NCBI GenBank assembly: GCA_036852015.1
Contig: JAANDG010000180.1
Coordinates: 62,001 to 126,000 of the forward strand
DNA from: Pelodera strongyloides
Taxonomy: Eukaryota; Nematoda; Chromadorea; Rhabditida; Rhabditidae
Direction: 5' to 3'
Length of the DNA: 64,000 bases
The notes under the pieces are model-generated. The model worked only from the letters and a program-made list of their open reading frames with translations, made no database searches and had not been told where the DNA came from. Both the position numbers and the translations under genes were made by a program. Positions 22,501-33,223 of the stretch are shown here, piece after piece. The first letter of the stretch is position 1. Each line of letters starts with the position of its first letter.

Positions 22501-24626
22501 ATATCTGTCTAGTAAATGTGAGAGAGATTAAAAGCGAAATACCGGCCGGTTTTGAAACGCATCGTGGACAACTGGACAACTTTCTTCCGTATTTATGCCA
22601 ATTTACTCGATTTTTTATTCTAATTTATGTTCATTTGCATAAGCTGCATAAGAATGCTGCTGTGCACGCTGTGTTTTCAAAACCGGCCGGTATTTCGCTT
22701 TAAGGAAAGTGAATATTCATCGAGTGTTTAAACAATGCGGTAGGTGGTTTCCCCCATGGGTCACATAGTGTCTTTTCCACCTACTGATTGCCGCGAATCC
22801 TTCAGGTTACATCCGTTATGTGTTGAATAGTGAACAAAAGAAGGCGGATTTTCTGTCCGAAAGTGGACAGATACAGATCGAAGCCAGTACGGTAGGATTT
22901 TGGTTTTTGGATTTCACTGTATGTACACAGTTGTATTGTTGTATAGCGTCTTTTGTGCATCTTCTGCTCCCCTACCATGAAGACCGTTTTTCAAACACGT
23001 GATAGTATTTTGTTAAATTGACCTTCATCGTGGGACTTACAATTCGCTTATACAAGGTAAAGTATATGCAGTAACTGCAGTATTTTCCAGACATAGCTGA
23101 CGTTCATGGTGATGATCTATGCGTGTGGTACAATAAAAAAGGTTAAAAAGGTTAAAGCTAGAATGTTCTTCAGGGCCCCGAATGGGTCCCTGCAGTCCGC
23201 TCTGGTCTACCGAAGTAGTGTGCTCCAGAGAATAGGCCACAATATATACTACACAGAAACTACAGTAGTTTCCAGATCAGACATAGCTGACGTTTGTACA
23301 GTACTTTACGATCGATACATGTGTTGTTTTACTGTACTGTACTGTTCTTTATGCAGTTTGTTTCAAACCTTCACTTGCAGGCTTGTCAACAAGTAATTCG
23401 ATTCCTTAACACTCAAGCGTCTGCACTGGAGAAAGGATGCGATGGAGCGAATCTACAGGTTCGTTATTACCTAATTATCCATTTTAATTGCTCAATTAGC
23501 AGTGCTGCATCCGAAGAGTATTCTGATATAGTATGAAAGGAAGTCTGAACGGAATTGCAAGGTCCGCTGGATCGTGAAGCTGATACTGTGTTGCGTTTGT
23601 TTCCTTTTTATTTACTGCATGTTTTGTCTATTCAATGTGAACCTTTATCCGTGACGACTGGCAAAGGTTCATCACTGAATAGAGACAAGAAAGATTGAAC
23701 TAATTAGTTCATATGGGCAGATTATAGTTTATATGAGATAGTATAACAATTTCAGGCCGTGGAGACTGAGTTGGCTGTCCGTTTGCACAAGATCCTGCTC
23801 ACTCACATCCAGAACTTTACATTCAACTCAGCCGGAGCCATGCTTCTCTTGTGTGATTTGAATGAATATAGGTGAGGTATACACACTTCGGATTCATAAA
23901 CATCTATGCGGTTAAAGGAAGGGCTTTTGGTATTCTTTTCCAATAAGCGATATCCTGTGATGTAGGTACATTGACTTACACGGTTCCTGCCAAAAAGTGC
24001 TTTTAACCGAGTTTGGAATAAGCCATGGTCGATGGTCCATCTGGAAATGTCACTCACTCGTTGTAGTACTACAAAGACGTATACGGAATTCGGTTTTCGC
24101 CTCTTGGGGAATTTGTCAATGTAGATAATTGTGTGACATAGATAGAACCTTTATTCAGACGTTGTGTCGGCAGTTGGAGGACTCGTGATGCCGGGAAATG
24201 CTTTGAACAACTCCACGCACTAGCCAATCTTTTGGTCGTTTTGCCGGACAACCTGGCAGATGCCGCTAACAGTCCTCTATTGGTGAGTGGTTGCTTTTTT
24301 GTGTGTTTTAGGTTTATAGAATGAATGATGCATGTCTCCTAGTTTTGGTATTCACAATAATTAGTGTTTGGAGACAATTAAGAACGGAATGAAGAGCGCA
24401 CGTGTGTCCTTTAATGTAGACAAAGTGAAACATTTGCATTTGTCGTTAGTGCAGATTTGGTATGTACCAAGTGTCGTGTTTTTTTTCCAATAATAGTTAT
24501 TAAGTTATTACCACTTTTATTAACATTTTCTTTCAGTCTGACGTGGACAGGTCTCTCGTACAGTCTTTCCTCCAACTCAGATCGGATTACAGAAATGTGC
24601 GCTCGATTAATCTCAATCCTTATTAA
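16569..24626 (+). CDS. sec-10: Exocyst complex component 5 (Sec10), 20 exons
   Basis: Exons: 16569-16616, 17177-17320, 17595-17702, 17979-18155, 18420-18517, 18790-18889, 19019-19119, 19443-19533, 19737-19822, 20053-20164, 20540-20634, 20979-21114, 21367-21475, 21852-21975, 22330-22436, 22806-22891, 23381-23458, 23756-23871, 24159-24282, 24537-24626. All phases close, giving 709 residues (human EXOC5 is 708). Collinear landmarks include DPFDALDFVERVAWR, TKVVHLGDQLESVN, a GYSQCVDRYVEF block, GGETFLSEDVAISILQETK, HTEHLDYAVELALAG, SEQKKADF, LANLLVVLPDNL and the C-terminal VQSFLQLRSDYR. Sec10 is a helical-rod (CATCHR) subunit of the octameric exocyst, which tethers secretory vesicles to the plasma membrane. 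Intron 1 holds a family C MITE whose end forms the exon 2 acceptor. Introns 10, 11 and 15 hold family A or B elements. Confidence 0.96.
16779..17175. mobile_element. TTAA-flanked MITE, family C, in sec-10 intron 1
   Basis: The termini are TTAAAGGGACAGGCCCATC and GATGGGCCTGTCCCTTTAA. The interior is one large imperfect palindrome, for example CTCTGCTCAAATGTATACC against GTATACATTTGAGCAGAG. It shares the outermost bases with the elements at 28659 and 32273 but has a different interior. Confidence 0.92.
20193..20364. mobile_element. TTAA-flanked MITE, family A, in sec-10 intron 10
   Basis: Full-length 172-bp copy with TTAA at both ends. The termini are TTAAAGCGAAATGCTAGCC and GCTAGCATTTCGCTTTAA, with the typical TTTGCATATGATAAGC arms. 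Confidence 0.93.
20770..20939. mobile_element. TTAA-flanked MITE, family B, in sec-10 intron 11
   Basis: TTAAAGCGAAATACCAGC at the left and GGCCGGCATTTCGCTTTAA at the right. The interior has TTTATTCTCATTTGCATATG and a GATGCGTTTCAAAAACC arm. The left arm is more diverged than the right. Confidence 0.88.
22528..22703. mobile_element. TTAA-flanked MITE, family B, in sec-10 intron 15
   Basis: TTAAAAGCGAAATACCGGCC at the left and GGCCGGTATTTCGCTTTAA at the right, with the conserved TTATGTTCATTTGCATAAGC centre. The left end has one extra A. Confidence 0.9.
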
Positions 24627-24680
24627 ACATTTGGGAAATTGAAGTTATGTGTACTGTACATTATTAATTGCTTCATTTCT

Positions 24681-25082
24681 TTAAAGGGAATGTCAAGTCG
24701 GTTTTGCGTGTTGGGCTCAAAAAAAAAAGCTTGCGTTTTGAAGGTAAGGAAAGTGAAATAAAATAAACAAAAAAAAAAACTTTCATGTAAGAAGAAAAAC
24801 AATTTCAAACCCCTCCAAAAAACTCCTTCAGTATGGGATTCTAGTCGTGCGGACAGAGCTAAGCCAAATCTCTGTCCACGGGACGGCTTGAATTACCGGC
24901 TCGCCGCAACGCGCCCGTTTGCTTGCGTTGCGGTGTGTTTTGTTCACGTTTATGACAAAATCTCAAATATTTTATTCTGGCGCCATTTTTATGGGTTACT
25001 GTATTGGGCGCCTTTTGAGATTTACTTAGTCTGCGCCTGGAGATGCCTTTCTGCGCAGAATCCCCCTTGACATGCCCTTTAA
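24681..25082. mobile_element. TTAA-flanked MITE, family E, in the sec-10 3' flank
   Basis: TTAAAGGGAATGTCAAG at the left and CTTGACATGCCCTTTAA at the right. It begins 55 bp after the sec-10 stop codon. It contains two overlapping AATAAA hexamers (24757-24767), the first after the stop, so sec-10 transcripts may end inside it. Confidence 0.8.
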
Positions 25083-26205
25083 GTATAATTTTTTATACAG
25101 TAAGATACTGTGGGCATCCTTTATCTGCTTAATTCATTTGCAATTTGCACCGCTTCAACATTTTAAATTGTATGTAAAGCGAGCTTCTCATGTGGTTTCT
25201 GTCTGTGATCGCTTTTCTGTGTATACTTAATGCTTATACATATTACGCATAATCTATGGTTGTAATTCCTGCGGATTATGAATGAGAATTTTAAGAACCT
25301 CTGACTACTGTAGCATCAACAAGTTGCAATTTTAATGCTACGACTATTTTGCTGATTTCCTAATTTGGCTGAATTAAAAGAAAACGACCTTTTCCAATTG
25401 GAGGCTTTTGCAATTCAAGGTATGCTATTGCAGTACCCTTGCTTTATACACGACGTTTTGTATGATTTTGCCTATTATATAATGTGCAAAGAAATCTTTA
25501 ATAATGTTTGAATAGTTTCTTTACCATATGTACATCATTGTATTTGCTGCGATATTCTTGTTTTCTTCATTGAATCCATGAGTAAAAATGTTTATTACTG
25601 TTTATTTATCCAACTGCTTGTTCTAATCACACCAGTCCACAGAAAAGATTGCGCATTAGAGACAAAGATATGGTTGTTATTTTCTTGGAAGTTTCAAAGG
25701 GTTTCGGGTGCTGGAAGGTAAATTCTATAATTACTCGCTTTACAGTAGGCGCTATATTCGGTAGTGTGAAGCCTAAGCCTTAGTTGGAGGTTAACGCTAT
25801 TTCGCAGTTCATAATGATTTTCTTGGGTTTTTTAAACTTTTCAATACAATCAGTGCACTCCGGGTGGTATTTCCAGCCGTGCAAATTGGACACTTTGTCT
25901 CCTTGCTTTAGTTCCTTTTATTTGGTCAAAAATTGGTGCCACACCACGGAGACGAGCCTCGCGGGAGAAATTTGGCTTATGGAGAATCTGGAATTAGAAA
26001 TTGACACAAATTTATTTTTTATTGAATAAACTTCAAGGGAAAGATGTCGCTTATTATTTATTTATTAAATAGACCAAAAGGTGTGCATCCGAGGATGAAA
26101 GTTAAAACGTACATACAAACGAAAAACGAACAACAAACGTTTTTACAAACAAACAACAGTACAAACACATTCAGCAAACAAACGTTCTATGCAGCGATGT
26201 TCTGT
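25083..26205. other. Intergenic DNA between convergent genes
   Basis: No supported gene. A minus-strand open stretch (25851-25995) follows a good CTAATTCCAG acceptor and could be a terminal exon, but nothing links to it (see rejected items). The rest is AT-rich. Confidence 0.4.
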
Positions 26206-26211
26206 TTTATT
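26206..26211 (-). terminator. PolyA signal of the 106-aa secreted protein gene
   Basis: AATAAA on the minus strand, 183 nt after the stop codon at 26394. Confidence 0.45.
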
Positions 26212-26393
26212 CACCTCTAGTTAGGGGAATGTTTTCAGCCACGTTGTTTAACTGTCCTATAAGAGAACAATGCGATGTTAACGTTTTTTTCCCAAGTTTG
26301 ACTGTCATTGGTACGATCCCATTATCCACTTTTTTTTGTCAGTATCTTTTTTCTGAAGCTATCAGTAGTGATGAACTTACCAAAATTGCCTGT

Positions 26394-27321
26394 TTATAGT
26401 TCTTCACCCCAATTTGTCTCCGAATTTCCTTCTGAAGCATCTTACGCATCTAAAACTTTATTTAAGTTAATTATTCCTGGGCAGTTTATATGTTAGTTAT
26501 GTGTATTACTGGAATAAAATGAGGCATATTTTTCAATTATGAGCGTAAGAGTTAATCTTATAAAAAATGAAACTTTACCTTTGTTTGTTGTGGTGTCTCT
26601 TTTCTTGTCAATTCATTGTACTTTTCTAATGCTTCTGGTGGAAGAGTGGCTGTGTACTTTATCAACTTTTCGTGTTGCTGAGCCTGAAGCAGGTGACTTA
26701 CAGTATATGCAGATGAAAACTGGAACCTGCCACGTATGTTAAAAATTTTTACAAATGTAAGCAATTCTACCTCACAACTGTCTTGTAAATATCTAGTAAT
26801 TTGTTTGAAATCTCAATTTTTGCTCGACTCAGTCAGCTTCGAACTTGACCTACCACAGTAAGGTTTGCAATTTCTTTCTTTAGTTTCGCCAACCTCCACC
26901 CGTCCTCCACTCCAAGAGCATTTCTATAGATTATTTCCTAAAAAGATATATTTGATCTCTTTTTTTATCTCTAGTCTGGGTTTCCAGCACCTCAACAGTT
27001 GTTAGGTTTTACATAGAAAGGCTCACTTTATATTATCGAACATTAAAGCGAAATACTGGCCGGTTTGTGAAACACATCGAGTACATCAGCATTCTTATGC
27101 AGCTTATGCAAATGAGCATAAATTAGAATAAAAAATCGAGCTAAATTCGAGCAACTTTGCATAAGTACGTAAGAATTCAGCTTTCCATGATGCGTTTCAA
27201 AAAACCGACCGGTATTTCTATTCATGGAAAAACAATAAACACTTACATATTTATCAAAGCAGTTTGTGTGATAAATTAGGAATGTAAGTAATGTAAGTTG
27301 TATTAGTTGCAGCTGTGACAT
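26394..27321 (-). CDS. Predicted secreted protein, 106 aa, 4 exons, unknown family
   Basis: Exons on the minus strand: 27321-27247, 26937-26854, 26683-26579, 26450-26394. Every junction is phase 0 with consensus GTAAGT/GTAGGT/GTAAAG donors and TTTTTAG, CTTCAG and TTTTAG acceptors. Exon 1 is a signal peptide: MSQLQLIQLTLLTFLIYHTNC, then FDKY. The mature part is about 85 residues, highly charged and predicted helical, with ALGVEDGWRLAKLKKEIANL, a central LPPEALEKYNELTRKE and a basic end, RKMLQKEIRRQIGVKKL; no cysteines remain after the signal region. I do not recognise the family. Small helical secreted nematode proteins of the SXP/RAL-2 kind have a similar size and layout, but this is only a loose resemblance. 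Intron 1 contains a family B MITE. Confidence 0.6.
27043..27220. mobile_element. TTAA MITE, family B, in an intron of the 106-aa protein gene
   Basis: The left end is TTAAAGCGAAATACTGGCCGG and the right end ACCGACCGGTATTTC, followed by TATT, so the right TTAA is lost. The interior has TTATGCAAATGAGCATAAAT. Confidence 0.85.
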
Positions 27322-27847
27322 AGTAGTAGTGGTCAGGAATTCAAATTGTGAAGCTCTAGGCGCTTCCCAAAAGACATCTTTTTAAATAGTCTTTTTTTTA
27401 TTCCGAGGCTTTTTGTGGGTTAGAAAAACTAGTTCCATTATGTGTTCGTCCTCTTTGTAGCCGTATATTTTAAAGGATTTTCTTGGAAAAGAGCGAATTA
27501 GTGAGCAAATCGTGCGCGTAGAGAATATAGTTAAAAGGTGTATCTTTTGTTGGGTTTTTGCGTACACATGAGCTAAACATCGCATGGAAAAATGGAGATA
27601 TTTTGGAAAACTGAAGTTATGTACAACTCATAGAAAGTGAAATATCTACATTCGTTTGCATACATGACAATAAGTTCTTATTTATGTTTTATTTATATTT
27701 GGCATGGACATTTCCTACAACTAATGGTACTCAAGACTGAGACGACAAATTGTTTGGAACATACAACCTTGGCTCATTAATAATATCTCCGTCTTTTCTA
27801 GAACAACTTATATTTATTATGAGGTAATTGGCTCATTAAAGTTTTGC
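27322..27847. other. Intergenic DNA between two minus-strand genes
   Basis: An ORF of about 67 codons lies on the minus strand (27382-27585), but its edges carry no usable splice sites and it has no recognisable product. The segment probably contains the promoter of the 106-aa protein gene. Two near-identical TTGGCTCATTAA motifs occur at 27769 and 27827. Confidence 0.4.
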
Positions 27848-27853
27848 TTTATT
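27848..27853 (-). terminator. PolyA signal of the four-pass membrane protein gene
   Basis: AATAAA on the minus strand, only 4 nt after the TAA stop, implying a very short 3' UTR. Confidence 0.5.
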
Positions 27854-27856
27854 TGT

Positions 27857-30769
27857 TTAATTTGTTTTCTTCTTTGGGGCCGTCTTCTTCGACTGGAGAA
27901 CGGGCAAAAGCGCGAGAATTCCGTTGGCAAAAATCACTCCCAAAAGCATATTGTGCCAGAAACTTGGACTGGAAAGGAGGCTGAAAATATTATTTGTAAG
28001 ATAGTCTATGTAGCCCTTAGTTATTAAATTATATTGATGTTTTTATTAAATGTATGATCTAAACCTGCACCAGTAACAATAAGCACGTTGAGGCTCATCA
28101 CATACATACTTTACATAACATAGATCAATGGTTGGATTCCGTAAGAAACTCAAATAAAAATGAAGTGTTATTTTTCCGATTTACCTACAAGCAATATATA
28201 CAACATGTTCTTCTACTGCAAAAGAGAAATGAAACTTATAGTAAAACATGTGAACCCGTCGATTTTAGGTTTATTCCAACATACCCTTCAGCTTTATTCG
28301 GGTGTTCCTGGCCGATGATGAAGTTCAAGTACAGAACCTGGGGGAAGAAGACGTTTTTTTTTTCAAAACTATGTAATATTTATTCATATTGAAGTCATGC
28401 AACATGATGTTTTCTCTAGTTTCGCCCTTTCTTGCTAAAGTGATGCGCACTCTTCAAATATTTTTTTTAAACCAAAATACCGGCCTGTTTTTGGAAGGTA
28501 TCGTGAACAACTGAATTATTACGTATCTATGCAAAGTTGCTCGAATTCAGCTCGATTTTTTTTGTTTTGTCTATCAATAAACCTTATGTTCATTTGCATA
28601 AGCTGCATAAGAATACTGGTGTGCTCGATGTGTTTCAAAAACCGGCCGGTATTTCGCTTTAAAGGGTCAGGCCCATTTCAAATGACCCCTATTTTTGATG
28701 ATTCCACCTGATTCTCCATGTCAAATATAGTAGGATGCAATATTTTTCTAATTTTCAAGCGCAAAAATCACACACTATACAGCAATATACCGTGGGCAGT
28801 CATACCCAACTATCTATCGCAGTTGGCACGCCCATTCGCGCTGATTGGCCAATATCGCAATTGCCACGCCCAATGGAGCATATTGCCCAATTAGCGCGAA
28901 GGGGCGTGACAACTGCGATAAATAGTTGGGTATGGCTGGCAATGGTAAATTGCCGAATACTGCGCGAATTTTGCGCTTGAAAATTAGAAAAATATCGTAT
29001 CCTACTATATTTGACATGAAGAATCAGATGGAATCATCAAAAATAGGGGTCATTTGAAATGGGCCTGACCCTTTAAAGCGAAAATTGCATATGATAAGCA
29101 AATCCTATGTATCCTATGCTAATTTTGTACGATCGTCAACAGCAATCGTACAAAATTAGCATAGGATACATAGGATTTGCTTATCATATGCAAATTTCCA
29201 AAGGAGCTGGCATTTCGCTTTAAGGATAGCTCTTTCCAGTCTTATTTTCTCCATCTTTCCAAAGCGCTCTTGCAATAAGTAAAAATTAAACTTGTCATCT
29301 TAAAAGGTACCTGAAGTGTGGTGAATGCATACACTGCGATAGCTCCAAGTCTATGAGCCGGTAAGAAAACCTTGACAAAGAGCGGGGACCGAAGTTGACA
29401 ATGACAAAGAGACGACCAGCTACAATTAGATTTTAATACAATATGTCAACAGGGTACTGTAGTTTGGTCTAACTGCTTTTTTCGAACTGAACCTGGGCGA
29501 GTAAAACAAAGTGCCAAGATCTTATAACAAAACATAGAAACACACAGAACGCTAATTGTCTTACTGGCCAGCCCAGTGTCGATGTAAACTTCATCTAACG
29601 AGAAAATATTTAATGGAATTCATACAAATAAGGAAAATTATTGTGTGCGGCGGTGATGCACTCTGTATCTTCGTAATATGCATGCTATCAGCGAAGACAC
29701 GTCTTTCCTCCTCAGTAACAGGCAATATGAAAATATACCTGTGCAATGTAGGTGCCCTGCATAATGGACATAAACTGCATCAATGAACTATCCGCGTACG
29801 AGGAACTCTTCTAAAATCAGAAATTTGAGAATAACTTTTTTTCTTAGCTAACGCGACCCCAAAAAGTCGCAAAAAACCCGAACAGATGTACATGTGAGGT
29901 GAGGCATGAACTTTTGTAGTTCTTCAGTGGGAAGTCTAAATAAAACACTATTTTCTATGATCATGCCAATGTGGTACAGAGCTAGCAAGACATGGAAGAT
30001 TTGAATTTCTAAATAAAACGTCAATAAATCAATAATAACAAACCAAGGCTAAGTAGGCGAGTCCGTAGATTGATGCGGCTGCCAAGTGAAGTATTCCGTG
30101 AACATTCTGCGATCGTCCGTTTCGGAATGCGACCACCGCTAAAATTTAACTGGATGATGCTAGTACTGTAGGCGGATTTACAAGTAATTTCTTTTTGGGG
30201 GCACAGGGGATGTAAAAACGCCTGAACATTACGATTACGGTATCACACCACTCGATAGAACAAAATTTGAAGCAGGGCCACCAATGAAAGCTTTCTGTGC
30301 CGTATCCCGTATGCACGAACGCCGGAAATATGCTCCCAGCCTCCCAGTGGGAGGTGAGAGAAACAGAGGGATCGCACGAATCAGAGACACGCAGAGACAA
30401 ATTCTCCCAACCGGAGAGGCTCAATGCATACAGCCACTGTTTGCTATATGAAAGTTCGTTATCTTTGAGCAATATAGATCATAGTAATAATGTTGATCTA
30501 CCCTTTGACGTGAAATAGTGGGCAGTCGTCATCAGTAGTGCGTAGTAGTGAGCGGGTTCAATATCGTATGAATGAGGTAACCCTGTGTAGGCGAGCCCTG
30601 GAGAGAAAATATATTAAATAAACCCAAATTGATTCAACAACTGTATGTAATTATGTAAACAATGATTTATTTAATTTGTTTAATATTTTAGTAAGTTTCT
30701 AATCTTTTTTTTCATGTTTAGCTCACCTGCAATACCGATCTGCAGGATACCACGCACCATTTCGGCCAT
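27857..30769 (-). CDS. Four-pass membrane protein with C-terminal KKxx signal, 156 aa, unknown family
   Basis: Exons on the minus strand: 30769-30727, 30597-30502, 30138-30044, 29370-29311, 28337-28285, 27980-27857. All phases close, giving 156 residues. Four hydrophobic segments lie at about 4-21, 58-82, 85-105 and 124-145. Loops contain PHSYDIEPAHYY (about 22-33), FRNGRSQNVHG (about 50-60) and IIGQEHPNKAEG (about 105-116). The last four residues, KKTN, fit the dilysine KKxx ER/Golgi retrieval signal, preceded by more lysines. An ATTCAG lies 5 nt before the ATG (30774-30775), a candidate trans-splice site. The acceptor of exon 4 (GTCAAG) is weak and is the least certain junction. I do not recognise the family. 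An ER-membrane role is inferred only from the tail. Intron 4 holds three abutting MITEs. Confidence 0.68.
28467..28662. mobile_element. TTAA MITE, family B, first of three abutting elements
   Basis: The left end is degenerate (TTAAACCAAAATACCGGCC) and the right end intact (GGCCGGTATTTCGCTTTAA). The right TTAA (28659-28662) is also the left TTAA of the next element. Confidence 0.85.
28659..29076. mobile_element. TTAA MITE, family C, middle of three abutting elements
   Basis: TTAAAGGGTCAGGCCCATTTC and its complement bound a 418-bp palindrome with arms through TAGTTGGGTATG and a centre with GGCGTGACAACTGCG. It is closely related to 32273-32685. Its right TTAA (29073-29076) is shared with the following family A element. 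Confidence 0.92.
29073..29223. mobile_element. TTAA MITE, family A, third of three abutting elements
   Basis: The left end is shortened: TTAAAGCGAAAATTGCATATG lacks the CTAGCC segment. The right end is GCTGGCATTTCGCTTTAA. The core TATCCTATGCTAATTTTG and its mirror are intact. Confidence 0.9.
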
Positions 30770-30775
30770 TTTTCT

Positions 30776-32272
30776 GAATGAGAATTTTCAAAAGATACTT
30801 GCTAATTTTTCAATTTATGATTCTCACTCGCATAAAATACATAAGGATTCAGATAATAAGAAATAAACGCTTTAAAGCAATAGGAATCTCAGACAGAAAA
30901 TCAATAATTTGATTTTGCCGACATATTAACTAAATAGTTAAACTAAAATTAACATGTATGTGTTGTGAAAATTCCTAAACCGGTTTTATAAGTGGGGAAT
31001 ATTACAAGAAGAAATTTCAGTGCACAAAGAAATTATAAGTAAGGAAAGGAAACAACATATCTGATTGCAATCATTGCAACGGCAAAACGTTGTAACCATA
31101 GCCAACTGATAAGAAAAAGAAATTATCTGCGGAAGGCGCAAACTATAAACTAGTTGCCAAACAAGTTGTTAACCTTGGCATTATTGAACTGAATCTTTGC
31201 AAAAACTTTTTTTGCAATAACTATTGGATATCATCACACAGTCGAAGTAATAATACCTTTTTTACCATTATATATAAAAAGGAATAAATGCTATATTGTT
31301 CTATTCATGCAAATAAAAAGTCTACACAACTTTTACCAGAAATTGTAGATGTTATTCGTCTTTATTTTATAGTGCCTCTGCTTTTATATTGTAGAAATTT
31401 GTTCAATTATCAGTGTTTTTGCGCGTCTGTAATCTCCGTTCTATGTTGCGATAAGATGATAGAAGTAATTAACAAGATATTAATTACATATGTCCAGACA
31501 TACAATTTGTCAAGCTTCATTTCAGTTTTATGTGTGGAACTCTTGAAGAAAAGATTGCACGGCTATCAAAACACAGTATGACAGTATGGTATGTTTCATT
31601 TGACTCGGTTTCAGCCATTGGACTGAACGCCTAAATAAACTTGTAAGCCGTGTCTGACAAAATGAAGAAAATTATAGTAAAGTAAATTAAATTGTGTCCT
31701 TCATAATTGCAAAGTACGCTGTGGTGCCAAGTCGAAAAAAACATGGGAGTTGGATAATTATTCACTGATTTTCGGTAGGGAATTTGCAGCTTTACTTATT
31801 AATGTTTATATAAATATTAGTCGTATCGCAGGCATGAGCAAATGGTCGCAGAAAGAACATTCGTGGTATTTTTGTTTTTTTTTTTTCTGTGTTTCGAATG
31901 TTTCGAATAGCTCAACTACACAAGTTACTTACGCCGGCGTAACAAATAGACATGTGTATTAACCGGACATCCCACTTATATACAGAGAAAAAAAATTGGA
32001 GATCGAGAAGTCGAAGTACCTTTTACTTTGTCGTGCAGACGCGAATAATGATATTAATAATAATTTATTATGTTGAGAAAGACTTAAATTGATCGGGGTC
32101 GTATTTCCTTCTATGCTTCTGCGGCGCATCTCACGGGGTCGTAGCTGAATGAGAAAGAAAATTTAAAACGAACATTCATGATCACTACTTTATATTACGC
32201 GTTGATCGTTTTTGTTTTCGGACCCCCCCCCACTCCCCCATTTACTTTACTCGCCTTGGATTTTAAAGGGTC
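30776..32272. other. Intergenic DNA, AT-rich, no gene recognised
   Basis: Divergent flank of the four-pass protein gene; its promoter is expected just right of 30776. ORFs at 31288-31581 and 31750-31962 have no splice context or recognisable product. A C-homopolymer run (GACCCCCCCCC) lies at about 32221. Confidence 0.4.
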
Positions 32273-32685
32273 AGGCCCATTACAAATTACCCTCTATTTT
32301 TTTATGACTCCATCGGATTCTCCGTTTCAAATATAGTAGGCTGAATTTTTTTCCAATTTTCAGTCGCAAAATTCACGCCGTATTCAGCAATTTACCATGG
32401 CCAGCCATACCCAACTATTTATCGCAGTTGTCACGCCCCTTAGCGCTAATTGGGCAACATCGCAATTGCCACGCCCAATAGAGCATATTGCCCAATTAGC
32501 CCGGAGGGGCGTGACAACTGCGATAAATAGTTGGGTATGGTTGGCTATGGTAAATTGCTGAATACTGCGTGAATTTTGCGACTGAAACTTGGAAAAAAAA
32601 TTCAGCCTACTATATTTGAAACGGAGGAGAATCCGATGGAGTCATCAAAAATAGGGGTTAATTTGAAATGGGCCTGACCCTTTAA
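32273..32685. mobile_element. TTAA MITE, family C, intergenic
   Basis: 413 bp with TTAAAGGGTCAGGCCCATTAC at the left and GGGCCTGACCCTTTAA at the right. The interior shares the TAGTTGGGTATGG and GGCGTGACAACTGCGATAAA arms with 28659-29076. Confidence 0.92.
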
Positions 32686-33143
32686 AGAAAACTATACTGT
32701 AACACTATAAGAACAGTCTTCTTTTTTATTTTCCGAATAACAGGCAACATTGAGAGGAGAAATTGTGAGACATTGTTTCATTTGTAATGGACACCATTTA
32801 CTTTCACCAATATTTTACTTATTTTCTTATTAGTTTTCGGAAGGATATTGGGAAATATTGGTTTTGGGAAACAATGTAGCATTATATTTTGATAACACTG
32901 CATCTTTTTCTTGTTCAAATTACAAAATGAATTCAATTCTAACAGTCCAAAGGTTTCAGAGCCCCGGTATCTAAATGGGACAGCGCACCCGGGAGAATTC
33001 TCCCGCAGTCCCCACATAAATATTCGCTGTTCAATTCTAGTCGGGGGATAATACCGGCCTTGGTTGTTAGGGAAGGATGGAAAGGTATTGTTAGCTCTAT
33101 CGGTTACCTACTTCCTGCTCACTCAGTCCTTATAGTCCTTATT
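32686..33143. other. Intergenic DNA, no gene recognised
   Basis: AT-rich, with one GC-richer piece around 32955-33015 (CGCACCCGGGAGAATTCTCCCG, palindromic at GGGAGAATTCTCCC). No exon is supported. Confidence 0.4.
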
Positions 33144-33173
33144 ACTCTCTCTCCTTCTCCTTCTCCTTCTCCT

Positions 33174-33209
<36 letters not shown>

Positions 33210-33223
33210 CCCTCTCTCTCTCC
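33144..33223. repeat. CT microsatellite
   Basis: (CTTCTC)n followed by a long (CT)n run and a CT-rich tail. It is the first of the frequent CT/GA tracts that characterise 33-55 kb. Confidence 0.95.

Noticed and set aside
25851..25995. Minus-strand open stretch of about 45 codons after a good CTAATTCCAG acceptor, ending ARLEIPPGVH then stop
   Set aside because: It could be an alternative terminal exon of the 106-aa protein gene, but it has no nearby polyA signal and no upstream donor clearly assigned to it.
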